Assembly: GCA_051747385.1 (NCBI GenBank)
Contig: JBNJGB010000021.1
Location: forward strand, 53,002 to 117,001
Source: JBNJGB01 sp051747385
Lineage (GTDB): Bacteria; Myxococcota_A; UBA9042; PHBI01; JACKFB01
DNA length: 64,000 nucleotides
Direction of reading: 5' to 3'
A program made the translations under genes and the position numbers. How positions within the stretch are numbered: the first letter of the stretch is position 1; every line of letters starts with the position of its first letter. The notes beneath the pieces were generated by a model that did no database searches, was not told the DNA's origin, and worked only from the letters and a program-made list of their open reading frames with translations. Below are positions 25,151-34,197 of the stretch, piece after piece.

Positions 25151-26938
25151 ATGCTGAACGTGACCATCCGTGAGAGGGACGGCGACGAGGGTCGCCAGCA
25201 GTTCGACAAGGAAGAAGTCACCATCGGGCGGGCGAAGGGCTGCGACATCCTGCTGCCCAAGAACAACATCTCGAAGCGGCACGCGCGCTTGGTGGACAAG
25301 GACGACAAGGTGGTCCTCGTCGACCTGCGCTCCACGAACGGAACGTACGTGAACGGGCGCCGCATCACGGCGCCGGAGATCATCGGCCCGGACGACAAGA
25401 TCTACATCGGCGACTTCGTCCTGCAGGTGGAGGCGGAGGCCGCCGAGGCCGCTCCCGCCCCGGCGCCTCCGGAGGAGGAGGAGGAGTTCGAGGCGACGGC
25501 CGCCCTGGACGCCGAGATGATGGCCCAGGTGGACCGTGGCGGCCCGACGGAGGCCGTCGGGGGACAGGCGGCGGCGCAGGCCGAGCAGGAGGCCGCGGAG
25601 GCCGCCCCGGAGCCGGTGGCCAGCCAGGCGGCGCCCGAGATGGAGCCGGGCGAGGCCGGGGAGTCCGAGGTCGGCGAGGGCGCCTGGGACGAGGTGCTCG
25701 AGTCCACCGCGGCCCTGGACCTGGGCGAGGTCGAGGCCGCCGCCGAGGCGCCGGTGCCGGCGGAGCCCGAGGCCGCCGAGGCCCCGGAGGAGGCGTGGGC
25801 CGAGACGGAGGACTGGGAGGTCGAGGCGGAGGCCGCCCCCGAGGCCCAGCCCGCGCCCGAGCCAGAGCCGGAGCCCGAGCCTCGGCCGAGCCCGGAGGCC
25901 GAGGTGGCCTTCGAGGCGCCCGAGCCGGTGGCCCCCCGGGAAGCCCCGGAGCTGAAGTCCCAGCCGGAGGTCGCGCCCGCCCCGGAGGCCGCCCCCGCGC
26001 AGCCGGCAGCCGCGGCCCCCACGGGGGAGCCGCTCGACTTCGACGGACTGAACGCGCTCCTGGGCGATGCCAGCGTCGAGCAGATCCTGATCAACGGCTG
26101 GGATCGCGTCGCCATCGTGCGCGCCGGCGGCACCGCCTTCCACCCGGCGGGCTTCGGCTCCCGGGAGGGCCTGGACGCGACCGTCCAGGAGCTCGTGCGG
26201 ACGCTCGGCTACGAGGGCGGGTCCACGCCGCCGGTCATCGACTCGGTGCTGCCGTCCGGCGCCTCGGTGCACATCGTGGGACGTCCCCTGGCCCCCGAGG
26301 GTCCCGTCGTCACGATCCGCCGGCCGCGCACGCAGGTCGTGACCCTCGAGCAGCTCGTCGAGCGGGGCGTGGTGACCCGGGAGGCCACCTCATACCTGTC
26401 CAACACCATCGCCGAGCGGAAGAACGTCGTCGTGGCCGGCCTGCCGGGCAGCGGCCGGACGACCGTCCTCAACGCCCTGGCGTGCCTGGTGCCGAGCGAC
26501 GAGCGCGTCGTCGTCCTCGAGGACGCCCGGGAGATCGGGCTGCCCCAGGACAACGTGCTGCACCTCGACAAGAGCGCCCTGGAGGACCACGCCGAGGACT
26601 ACGTGGCCCTGGTGCCGCAGCTCCTCGCGGAGCGGGTCGTCATCGACCCGGTGTCCGGAGCGGACGTCTATCCGTTCGTGGCGATGGCCCTGGGGGGCTA
26701 CCGGGGCAGTCTGGCCACTGCGACTTCGGACAGCGCCCACGGCCTGCTCCGGCGCATGAGCCTGGAGCTGGAGCTGTTCGCCGGCGCCCGATTCGACGAC
26801 CGGGCCCGGGCCATGGTGTCCGAGGCCGTGGACGTCGTGGTCCTCGTGAAGCGGACCGACGAAGGCACGCGGGTGGTCGAGATCGTCGAGGTCGAAGGCG
26901 TCGGCGACCAAGGGTTCGAGACCATGGAGCTCCTGTAA
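25151..26938 (+). CDS. FHA-domain protein fused to a degenerate CpaF/secretion-ATPase-like domain
   Basis: 595 residues. An FHA domain (1-95; TIGRAKGCDI, ISKRHARL, STNGTYVNGR) would bind phosphothreonine. A long Ala/Glu/Pro linker (96-290) leads to a CpaF/T2SS-like ATPase domain (about 295-595). The Walker A equivalent GLPGSGRTT (430-438) has Arg in place of Lys, and the region matching the conserved GEVRG of CpaF reads VVIDPVSG (D499), so ATP hydrolysis may be lost. The ATG at 25151 starts the FHA fold directly. It is 4 bp from a second FHA gene. No Tad pilus genes are nearby. Confidence 0.8.
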   Translation: MLNVTIRERDGDEGRQQFDKEEVTIGRAKGCDILLPKNNISKRHARLVDKDDKVVLVDLRSTNGTYVNGRRITAPEIIGPDDKIYIGDFVLQVEAEAAEAAPAPAPPEEEEEFEATAALDAEMMAQVDRGGPTEAVGGQAAAQAEQEAAEAAPEPVASQAAPEMEPGEAGESEVGEGAWDEVLESTAALDLGEVEAAAEAPVPAEPEAAEAPEEAWAETEDWEVEAEAAPEAQPAPEPEPEPEPRPSPEAEVAFEAPEPVAPREAPELKSQPEVAPAPEAAPAQPAAAAPTGEPLDFDGLNALLGDASVEQILINGWDRVAIVRAGGTAFHPAGFGSREGLDATVQELVRTLGYEGGSTPPVIDSVLPSGASVHIVGRPLAPEGPVVTIRRPRTQVVTLEQLVERGVVTREATSYLSNTIAERKNVVVAGLPGSGRTTVLNALACLVPSDERVVVLEDAREIGLPQDNVLHLDKSALEDHAEDYVALVPQLLAERVVIDPVSGADVYPFVAMALGGYRGSLATATSDSAHGLLRRMSLELELFAGARFDDRARAMVSEAVDVVVLVKRTDEGTRVVEIVEVEGVGDQGFETMELL

Positions 26939-26942
26939 GGGG

Positions 26943-28256
26943 ATGTTCACCCTCACCATCGAGGACAAGCACGGCGGCGTCGCCGACGAGTACTCCTTCG
27001 AGGAGGGGGAGTTCCTCGTCGGTCGGAGCCACGGCGCCGACATCATCCTCCCGTCGGACAACGTGTCCCGGCGCCACGCCCGGCTGTACACGGTCGACGG
27101 ACGCTGCTTCGTGGAGGACATGGGCTCCGCCAACGGCGTGTTCGTCAACGGGCGGCGCATCCACGAGGCCTTCGAGATCGAGTCGTCGGCGCAGATCCGC
27201 GTGGGGGACTACTACCTCCACGTGGACAACGACGCCGCCACGGGCGATCGGGAGCGCGTGTTCTTCCAGCTCATCGGGCGGAACCTCTCGGTCGCCGACG
27301 AGGTCTACCGCATCTCGCGCACGGTGAACCTGGTGGGCCGGGGCAAGGACTGCACGGTCACCATCATCGACCCGAGCGTGAGCCGCATCCACGCCAAGCT
27401 CAGCGTCGAGCGCTCCGGGGCCATCACGGTCGAGGACCTGAAGAGCTCCAACGGGACGTTCGTCAACGACGAGCGGATCGAGGTGGGCACCCTGAGCCAC
27501 GGGGACCTGGTGCGCTTCGGGAACGTGGAGTTCGCCTTCGAGGTCCCCGACGCCCCTCCTCGGGACGACGCCGAGAGCACCGGCGACTTCGAGGGGGCGT
27601 GGGCCCCGCAGCAGGGAGGCTCCAACAAGCCGCTCCTCATCGCCCTCGCGGGCGTCGCGGTGGCCGCGCTCGTCGCCGTGACGCTGCTCTTCGCGTTCGG
27701 CGTCATCGGGGGCGACGAGGAGCCCGCGCCGGAGGAGGTCGCCGCCGCGGCACCCGATGAGTCACAGAAGGGCGGCGACGAGGACGAGTTCGCCGACGAC
27801 GAGGTCGTCGTCGAGCTCCTCGACAAGGGTCGGGCCCAGATCAAGGACCGCCAGTGGGAGCAGGCGCTGGACACCTTCGAGAAGGTGCTCGAGGAGGACC
27901 CGCTCCACACGGAGGCCCGCAAGGCCATCAACCAGGTGGAGATCTGGCAGCGGCACCAGAACCTCGTCGAGGAGGCCCGCGCCCTGGCCGAGGACGAGGA
28001 CTACAGCGGCGCGGCCAGGAAGCTCCGGGACGTCGACGAAGGCAGCATCTACTACGTGGAGGCCCGCGACGAGCTGCAGCAGCTCATGGAGATGAAGCCG
28101 TCTCTCGTGCTGCAGGCCGACGGCCTGGTAAAGTCCCGGAAGTGCGAGGAGGCCCTGGAACTCTACGAGCAGGCCCAGCAACTCGACCCGCGGGACTCGG
28201 ACCTCGCGGCGAAGATCGCCGGGGTGAAGAAGAAGGCGGACAAGGGCTGCCGGTAG
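26943..28256 (+). CDS. Double-FHA membrane protein with TPR-like periplasmic part
   Basis: 437 residues. FHA-1 spans about 1-95 (LVGRSHGADI, VSRRHARL, SANGVFVNG) and FHA-2 about 105-205 (LVGRGKDCTV, VSRIHAKL, SSNGTFVND). A transmembrane helix lies near 232-255 (LLIALAGVAVAALVAVTLLF). After an acidic linker, residues 285-437 are helical TPR-like units (EQALDTFEKVLEEDPLH, CEEALELYEQAQQLDP). The layout would link cytosolic phospho-signals to a scaffold across the membrane. It is co-transcribed with the FHA-CpaF gene. Confidence 0.85.
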   Translation: MFTLTIEDKHGGVADEYSFEEGEFLVGRSHGADIILPSDNVSRRHARLYTVDGRCFVEDMGSANGVFVNGRRIHEAFEIESSAQIRVGDYYLHVDNDAATGDRERVFFQLIGRNLSVADEVYRISRTVNLVGRGKDCTVTIIDPSVSRIHAKLSVERSGAITVEDLKSSNGTFVNDERIEVGTLSHGDLVRFGNVEFAFEVPDAPPRDDAESTGDFEGAWAPQQGGSNKPLLIALAGVAVAALVAVTLLFAFGVIGGDEEPAPEEVAAAAPDESQKGGDEDEFADDEVVVELLDKGRAQIKDRQWEQALDTFEKVLEEDPLHTEARKAINQVEIWQRHQNLVEEARALAEDEDYSGAARKLRDVDEGSIYYVEARDELQQLMEMKPSLVLQADGLVKSRKCEEALELYEQAQQLDPRDSDLAAKIAGVKKKADKGCR

Positions 28257-28277
28257 CCGCATCCCCCGTCGCCCCGT

Positions 28278-28325
28278 TGCCTTTGCCCTTGCCCTTGCCC
28301 TTGCCCTTGCCCTTGCCCTTGCCTT
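28278..28325 (-). repeat. GGGCAA tract after the double-FHA gene
   Basis: About seven CCCTTG units on the plus strand, equal to (GGGCAA)n on the minus strand, begin 21 bp after the stop. They fit the G-quadruplex pattern and match the mobile element's internal tract, without its terminal repeats. Confidence 0.75.
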
Positions 28326-28419
28326 CGGAACCGCCGTGGAGAAAGGGACCTCGGGCCAGACCGCCGGGGACGGCTCACAGTCCTACAGATCTCGGGATCC
28401 CGCGGTCTCGCGGACAGTC

Positions 28420-28580
28420 GCGCGCCAAGCCGCCAAGACGCGAAGGCCAGCGAACCGCTTGCACACCGGTTCGGCTGAGACTGTCGGGTCACCGGCAGGC
28501 CAACAGCGAGGACACCGGGCCGAAGCATGCCGTTTTCCTTTGCGTCTTCGCGCCTTTGCGCGAGCCCTTCGTCTTGCGAC
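28420..28580. repeat. Degenerate copies of an intergenic repeat (GGGCTCGCGCAAAGGCGC type)
   Basis: The 388-bp space 28257-28644 holds no gene that I can support. Besides the GGGCAA tract it contains two stretches of one repeat family: GCGCGCCAAGCCGCCAAGAC near 28420, and near 28535 (minus strand) GGCTCGCGCAAAGGCGC then GAAGACGC. Similar sequence occurs at 35310-35376 and 42220-42289. Confidence 0.55.
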
Positions 28581-28644
28581 ATGTGACGAACCGTGAGCCG
28601 GGGACCGCGGTCCGACTGCATGCCGGCGGAGCCCTGGAACCGGA

Positions 28645-29265
28645 TCAGTCCTTCTTCTCGAGGTTCTTCTCGATCATCTCGATGAGGGTGTCGAAGCCGC
28701 GCTTGTCCACGATGCGGGTGAACTGGGAGCGCCAGTTCAGGGCCATGGAGACGCCGTCGATGACGATGTCGGTCACGCGCCAGACGGGCTCGTCGTCCAC
28801 CTCGCTCGGCACGAAGAGGTAGTTCACGTCGGCGGCGACCTTGCGGCCCTCGATGGTGGTGCGGACCTCGGCGAGGGTCTTCTCGTCGTTCATCCACTTC
28901 GTCTCGCCGCGCTCCGTGAACGTGAACTCCGTCTTCGGCTTGAAGCGCTTCCCGTAGGTCTCGATGACCAGGGCCTTGAACCTCTCCTCGAACCGCTGGC
29001 GCTGCTCCGGCGTCAGGTCCTTCCAAACCCCCTTCAGGGTCTTCTTCGCGAAGGCGGTGTAGTCCACCAGGTCGTCCATGACGCCCGTGAGGCGCTCGAC
29101 GATCTCGTCCTGGTCCTCGGACTCCAGGGCGATGGCCTTGATGCGCTTCGAGGCCTCCACCACCTGGGCCTTCGGATCGCCGGTGGGGCGCTCCGCCGCC
29201 AGGGCCGGCCCGGCGGTGAGCAGCAGGAGCGTCAGGGTCGCGATCATCGTCCGTGCGGTGCGCAT
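28645..29265 (-). CDS. mlaC: MlaC/Tgt2-type periplasmic lipid-binding protein
   Basis: 206 residues with a Sec signal peptide (cleavage after PALAAE, about residue 24) and a Tgt2/MlaC domain (TAFAKKTLKGVWKDLTPEQRQRF split around residues 68-92; YGKRF; VTDIVIDGVSMALN). MlaC ferries phospholipids between the outer-membrane complex and MlaFEDB. The start at 29265 follows GGAGG by 4 bases. It closes a purM-purN-oxidoreductase-tolC-mlaC run, 8 kb from mlaD/mlaE, so the Mla genes are split. Confidence 0.88.
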   Translation of the reverse strand: MRTARTMIATLTLLLLTAGPALAAERPTGDPKAQVVEASKRIKAIALESEDQDEIVERLTGVMDDLVDYTAFAKKTLKGVWKDLTPEQRQRFEERFKALVIETYGKRFKPKTEFTFTERGETKWMNDEKTLAEVRTTIEGRKVAADVNYLFVPSEVDDEPVWRVTDIVIDGVSMALNWRSQFTRIVDKRGFDTLIEMIEKNLEKKD

Positions 29266-29317
29266 CGATCCTCCGTGGGTTCGTCCGGCGGCTTGGACGC
29301 CGGGCACTCCGGGTCAT

Positions 29318-30817
29318 TCAATCCGGGCCGGGGCTCTGCTCGCCCGGACGCGGCTCCATCCGGGTCGCGTCGGCGCCGATGGTCCGGCTCAGCTCCACGA
29401 CGAGCAGGTTGTAGTCGTGGACCACCTGCAGGTAGCCCAGCTTCTTGCTGTAGAACTGCACGAGGGCGTCCATGACCTCCTTGAAGCTGCCGAAGCCCGT
29501 GTCGTAGAGGTCCCAGGTGGCGTGCAGCCAGCCCTTGGCGGCCTTCCGCGAGTCCTCGTAGACGTCCACGAGCTTCCGCTTGTCCAGGATCTGCTGGTGC
29601 AGGTCGCGGATCTCCAGCTCGAGCATGTCCCGCGCGACCTCCGCCTCGTGGGCCGCCTCCCGGGCCTGCGCCCGCGCCTCGTCTCGCTCTCCCGCCTTCC
29701 TGCCGAAGTCCAGGGTCCACCGGAGGGCGAACAGAAAGCCGGCCGAGGCGCCCAGGGTCTCGGTGCCGATCTCGATGGACTCGTCCACCACGTTCGAGTC
29801 GCTCAGGCGGGCGTCGGCCACCAGCACGAAGTCCGGCCACAGGGCGGCCGCCTTCACGTCCGCCAGGTCCTCCCTGGCCTCCTGCCCGGCCCGCGCCGCG
29901 TCCAGCTTCGGCGCCCCGCCGATGGCCGCCTCCACGTAGCGCTCCACCGGCAGCAGCTCGAGCTCGACGGGCTCGAGGCTGTCCGGCTTCGGCTCGATCC
30001 GGTGCCCCCGCGGGCGGGACAGCAGGAGCCGCAGCCCCTGACGGGCCTTCGTGGCCACCTGGTTGTTCTGGGCGTCCAGCTCGTAGAACTCCGCCACCCG
30101 GGCCTTGAGCCGCAGGTGCTCCATCTGATCGTAGTCCGGCGAGTCCTGGGCGCGGAGGCGCTCCATCCGATCCTGGGCCTTTTCGAGCCAGTCCTTGCCC
30201 TCGCTCAGGATCTCCTCCAGCTCGCGGGCCAGGATCGCCCCGTACCAGGCCTGGGCCGTCCGATAGCGGAGCTCCCAGCGCGCCGCCTCCTTCTTGGCCT
30301 CGCCGACGTCGATGCCGTGGTGCGCCGCCCGATCGAGGCCGCGGAGCTTCCCGAACGTGAACAGCGGCTGCACCATCTGGAGCTGCATGCGGTAGAGATA
30401 GCCCCACTCGGTGAAGTCCACCTCGACGCCCAGGAAGCCGCCGTCGTCCGGCCTGTCCCGGATGGTCGGGGCGGGCGCCGCGCCGCCCTCCAGCTTGAAC
30501 GTCGGGAACTTCGCGGCGCGGGCCTGGCGGAGCTTGGCCTTGAACCTGTCGAGGCCGGCGCGGGCCGCGTCCATGAGCGGGCTGGTCCGCTCCACCTCCT
30601 CCACGAGGGCGTCCCAGCCGATCCGCTCCACGTCCTCCTCGGCGGCCTCGGAGTCCTCCTCCGTCGCCTCGGTCTCGGGCGGCTCGCCCTCCGGAGCCTC
30701 GCCCTCCGGGGCATCGGTCTCCGGGGCCTCGTCCAGCAGGTCCTGCGCCCCGGCGGGCGTGGTGAGCAGGGCGAGGAGCGCGGCGGCGACCAGGGCGGTG
30801 GCGCGCGTACGCTGCAT
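29318..30817 (-). CDS. TolC-family outer-membrane efflux protein
   Basis: 499 residues with a Sec signal (cleavage after TPAGA), an acidic Pro/Glu linker (25-65) and the long alpha-helical hairpins and short beta strands of TolC-type exit ducts. It shows two similar halves (around AARAGLDRFKAKLRQARAA and the AQAREAAHEAEVARDMLELE region). It is encoded 52 bp before mlaC; a TolC-MlaC pairing may mean lipid or hydrophobic-compound export. No inner-membrane pump is adjacent, although CzcBA at 50-55 kb lacks an outer-membrane partner. Confidence 0.85.
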   Translation of the reverse strand: MQRTRATALVAAALLALLTTPAGAQDLLDEAPETDAPEGEAPEGEPPETEATEEDSEAAEEDVERIGWDALVEEVERTSPLMDAARAGLDRFKAKLRQARAAKFPTFKLEGGAAPAPTIRDRPDDGGFLGVEVDFTEWGYLYRMQLQMVQPLFTFGKLRGLDRAAHHGIDVGEAKKEAARWELRYRTAQAWYGAILARELEEILSEGKDWLEKAQDRMERLRAQDSPDYDQMEHLRLKARVAEFYELDAQNNQVATKARQGLRLLLSRPRGHRIEPKPDSLEPVELELLPVERYVEAAIGGAPKLDAARAGQEAREDLADVKAAALWPDFVLVADARLSDSNVVDESIEIGTETLGASAGFLFALRWTLDFGRKAGERDEARAQAREAAHEAEVARDMLELEIRDLHQQILDKRKLVDVYEDSRKAAKGWLHATWDLYDTGFGSFKEVMDALVQFYSKKLGYLQVVHDYNLLVVELSRTIGADATRMEPRPGEQSPGPD

Positions 30818-30891
30818 GGGCCGTGTTCCTCCTCGGCGGATCCTCGGGCGCCGCATTGGACAACGCGTCGGGGCGCCGGTCAACGTCGCCA

Positions 30892-32418
30892 TCAGAGATC
30901 CGGCCGCAGGACCTTGAGCTTCACCAACCGACGGGTCACGCGCAGCGTCTGCAGGGCCCCCAGGAACGCCCCCTCGAAGCCCAGAGCGCCGAACAGCGCC
31001 GATCCGGACAGGAGCACGTTGCGATAGGGCGTCTCCACGGCCGCGGCGCTCAGGTCCCCGGTCATCTCCAGAGGCTCGCCCATCACCGGCTCCAGGGCCG
31101 TGAGGTCCACCTCCACGGCGCCGTGGGAGTCGCGACGGAGCGCGGGCGTGTCCACGGCCCGGAGGTGGTCGTCGAGCCACGGGATGAGGAGGCGCAGGCG
31201 ATCGAGCACCCGGGCCACGGCCCGCTCCACCGTCTCGGGCGACGGGGCGATGCCCCGGGCCGGGAGCAGCGTCGTGACCGTCAACACGCCGTCGCCGGGC
31301 CGCCCCTCCTGCAACGGGAACGGCGCCACGCCCGGGCGGGAGATCCACAGGCTGTCCGGCCCGTCCAGGGCCCCGCGCGGGTCCGCCAGGTACATCACCT
31401 CGGGGCCCATCCCGGCCGGGATCACCCGGGGCTCCACGGCGAGGTTCACCGTCATCCGCCAGGCCGCGGGCTCCCGCGCCGCCAGCTCTCCGTGGAAGCT
31501 CTCGTGGCGCTTGTCCGGCGGGATGAGGTTCAGGAAGCGCCGGGGATCCATGTTCGCCACCAGGAGCTGGCAGCCGAGCCGCTCCGAGCGGTCCACCAGC
31601 CGGACCTCCGCGGCGCGTCCGCGGCGCATCACCACCCGCTCCACCTCGGCGTCCGGGCGGTGATCCCCGCACTGATCCTTGAGCTTGCCGATGAACAGGT
31701 CCTTGAGGCCGTCCAGGCCGTTGGGGACCCGGTGGATGCCCGCGCGGAGGTGGGTCCACAGGCGGACCCGCGCCAGGGGCGACAGCGGGCGGGTCCGCAG
31801 CGTGGTCAGGTGGGACAGGGAGGCCTCGACGAGGCTCTGCGACAGGCCGCCGTCCCGGGCCTGCTCCAAGGGGCTCACGCCATCCGGCGGCGCGCAATCC
31901 AGGAGGTGCTCGAGGCCCTCCACGGCCCTGCGATACGAGGCCTTCGCGCGGAACCCGGACGGGGGCAGGTCGGTGTCCGTCCGGACGAGGGGATCGCTCG
32001 CCTCCGTCCATCGGCGGGCCCATGCGTCGAACGCCAGCATGGCCTCGCCTCCGTCGGGCATCTCCCGGGTGAGCTCGCGGCGCCAGCGCTCCGGGTCCCG
32101 CGGCACGTCGACGCGCTGATCCGGCGTCACGAGCTGGACCACCGGGCGCACGGGGCGCGGCCGGTTCCGCATGGCCATGCCCATGGACAGGTCCATGAAG
32201 ACCCGCTTGACGACGGGGGAGGTGCCGAAGCCGCAGAAGCGCTCCGGATGGCGCAGGAAGGCGTGGCCGTGGTGGCGGTAGACGTTGGGGCGGCCACCCT
32301 GGCCGAGCACGCCGACGCGATAGCCGGCGCGCGCGGCGAGCGCCGCAAAGATGAGGCCGCCCAGGTCGTGGCCGACCACGAGCACGTGATAGGAGGCCGA
32401 CAGCCGGTTCGCCGCCAC
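30892..32418 (-). CDS. FAD-dependent oxidoreductase, phytoene-desaturase-like
   Basis: 508 residues. The N-terminal Rossmann FAD-binding motif reads VLVVGHDLGGLIFAALAARA (about 13-32), with the usual first Gly kept but His-Asp in the loop. The overall layout fits COG1233 phytoene dehydrogenase/isomerase-like proteins. The start is a GTG at 32418, 2 bp after the purN stop, implying coupled translation with purine genes. Substrate unknown. No carotenoid genes are nearby. Confidence 0.75.
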   Translation of the reverse strand: MAANRLSASYHVLVVGHDLGGLIFAALAARAGYRVGVLGQGGRPNVYRHHGHAFLRHPERFCGFGTSPVVKRVFMDLSMGMAMRNRPRPVRPVVQLVTPDQRVDVPRDPERWRRELTREMPDGGEAMLAFDAWARRWTEASDPLVRTDTDLPPSGFRAKASYRRAVEGLEHLLDCAPPDGVSPLEQARDGGLSQSLVEASLSHLTTLRTRPLSPLARVRLWTHLRAGIHRVPNGLDGLKDLFIGKLKDQCGDHRPDAEVERVVMRRGRAAEVRLVDRSERLGCQLLVANMDPRRFLNLIPPDKRHESFHGELAAREPAAWRMTVNLAVEPRVIPAGMGPEVMYLADPRGALDGPDSLWISRPGVAPFPLQEGRPGDGVLTVTTLLPARGIAPSPETVERAVARVLDRLRLLIPWLDDHLRAVDTPALRRDSHGAVEVDLTALEPVMGEPLEMTGDLSAAAVETPYRNVLLSGSALFGALGFEGAFLGALQTLRVTRRLVKLKVLRPDL

Positions 32419-32420
32419 GC

Positions 32421-33050
32421 TCAGGGCCCCCCTCCCTCCAGGTGGACGAGGCGCCCGTCCCGCCGGAAGCGCCCCGCGACCATCTTCGCCACGACCTTGG
32501 GGTAGATGGCGTGCTCCACCCGCCGGATGCGCTCCCCGAGGACGTCGGGGGTGTCCGTCTCCAGCACGGGCACCGCGGACTGCGCCACGATGGGCCCGCT
32601 GTCCATGCCCTCGTCCACCAGGTGGATCGTGCAGCCCGAGACCTTCACGCCCGCGGCGATCGCCTGGGCCGTCGCGTCGTGCCCCGGGAAGGCTGGCAGC
32701 AGCGCCGGATGCGTGTTCAGGATGCGATCCCGATACCGGCCCACGAACCAGGCGGTGAGGAGGCGCATGAACCCGGCGAGCACGATCCACTCCACCTCGT
32801 GGCGGTCCAGGATCGCCGTCACGGCCTCCTCGAAGGCGCGCCGCTCGTCGAAGGCGCGGTGATCGACCACCTCCGCCGGGACGCCCGCCTCGCGCGCGTG
32901 GGCGAGCCCTCCGGCGCCGGGCCGGTTCGAGATCACCACCGCGGGCGCGCTCTCCCGCACCGGCAAGCCGGCCGGCGCCCGCTCCCAGAAGTCCAGGATG
33001 GCCCGGAGGTTGCTGCCGCGGCCGCTGATGAGGACGCCGAAGCGTGTCAT
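32421..33050 (-). CDS. purN: Phosphoribosylglycinamide formyltransferase
   Basis: Transfers a formyl group from 10-formyl-THF to GAR in purine synthesis. The 209 residues show FGVLISGRGSNLRAI, the catalytic motif region NTHPALLPAFPGHDA (Asn and His), and HLVDEGMDSGPI (Asp). The ATG at 33050 overlaps the purM stop by 4 bases. Confidence 0.96.
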   Translation of the reverse strand: MTRFGVLISGRGSNLRAILDFWERAPAGLPVRESAPAVVISNRPGAGGLAHAREAGVPAEVVDHRAFDERRAFEEAVTAILDRHEVEWIVLAGFMRLLTAWFVGRYRDRILNTHPALLPAFPGHDATAQAIAAGVKVSGCTIHLVDEGMDSGPIVAQSAVPVLETDTPDVLGERIRRVEHAIYPKVVAKMVAGRFRRDGRLVHLEGGGP

Positions 33051-34060
33051 GGGGCGGCCTCGACCTCGCCGATGATCACGGGCGCCTCGCCGGCGGCCGT
33101 GAGGGCCTGCCGGACCTCGGCGGCGCTCGAGGGGTCCACCACCAGCACATAGCCGATGCCCAGGTTGAACGCCCGCCGCATCTCGTCCTCCTCGATGCCC
33201 GCCTCGCGCAGCATCCCGAAGATGACGGGCTCGTCCCAGGAGCCCCAGTCGATACGGGGCGCGAGGCCCTCCGGCAGGACGCGCGGCAGGTTCTCCACCA
33301 GCCCGCCGCCCGTCACGTGTGCCATGGCGTGCACCGACTCCCGGTGGCCGGCCAGGACCTCCAGCACGGGCTTCACGTAGATCCGCGTGGGTGCGAGGAG
33401 CACCTCGCCGAGGGAGCGGTCGAGCGGCTCGGGCGTGGTGACCAGGGACAGGCGCCGCTCCTCCAGCAGCGCCCGCCGCGCCAGGCTGTAGCCGTTGCTG
33501 TGCAGGCCGCTCGAAGGGAGTCCCAGGAGCACGTCCCCGGCCCCGACGCGTTCGGGGGTGGGCAGGTGCGCGCGCTCGGCGGCGCCCACCACGAAGCCCG
33601 CGAGATCGTACTCGCCGTCCTCGTACATGCCGGGCATCTCCGCCGTCTCGCCCCCGAGCAGGGCGCAGCCCGCCCGGCGGCACCCGTCCGCGATGCCCCG
33701 CACCACGGTCTCGGCCACGGCGGGGTCCAGGCAGCCGGTGGCGAAGTAGTCCATGAAGAACAGGGGCTCCGCCCCGGCGGTGAGGACGTCGTTGGCGCAC
33801 ATGGCCACGAGATCGACGCCCACGGTGCCGTGGATGCCGGTCGCGAACGCCACCTTCAGCTTGGTGCCGACGCCGTCGGTGCCGCTCACCAGGACCGGAT
33901 CCTCGAAGCCGGCCTCCCTCAGGCCGAACAGGCCGCCGAAGCCCCCGACGTCGGCCAGGACGCCCGGTCGGCGCGTCGCCGCGGCCAGCGGCGCGATGCG
34001 CCCCACCAGGTCGTTCCCGGCGTCGATGTCCACTCCAGCGTCGCGATACGTCAGCCCCAT
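33047..34060 (-). CDS. purM: Phosphoribosylformylglycinamidine cyclo-ligase
   Basis: AIR synthetase of purine biosynthesis. 337 residues, near the family norm, with VSGTDGVGTKLKVA (about 57-70), GVDLVAMCANDVL and LLGGETAEMPGMY. The start at 34060 has GGGAGGG 7 bases upstream. It begins the purM-purN-oxidoreductase-tolC-mlaC run and is divergent from a lipoprotein gene. Confidence 0.96.
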   Translation of the reverse strand: MGLTYRDAGVDIDAGNDLVGRIAPLAAATRRPGVLADVGGFGGLFGLREAGFEDPVLVSGTDGVGTKLKVAFATGIHGTVGVDLVAMCANDVLTAGAEPLFFMDYFATGCLDPAVAETVVRGIADGCRRAGCALLGGETAEMPGMYEDGEYDLAGFVVGAAERAHLPTPERVGAGDVLLGLPSSGLHSNGYSLARRALLEERRLSLVTTPEPLDRSLGEVLLAPTRIYVKPVLEVLAGHRESVHAMAHVTGGGLVENLPRVLPEGLAPRIDWGSWDEPVIFGMLREAGIEEDEMRRAFNLGIGYVLVVDPSSAAEVRQALTAAGEAPVIIGEVEAAP

Positions 34061-34197
34061 CCGACCCTCCCGTGGTCCGCCGGGCCGTATATCACCTCGG
34101 ACCGGTCCAGGTGAACGGGGAGTCTCGACGGGCGCGTCCCCCGCCCCCACTTGACGGTACCGGCAGGTCGCCCGAAGGTCGCTGTCAGGAGGAACCC

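Noticed and set aside
29318..32023. Long open frame running from tolC through the oxidoreductase gene
   Set aside because: The signal peptide at 30817 marks the real start; the upstream part is a shadow frame.
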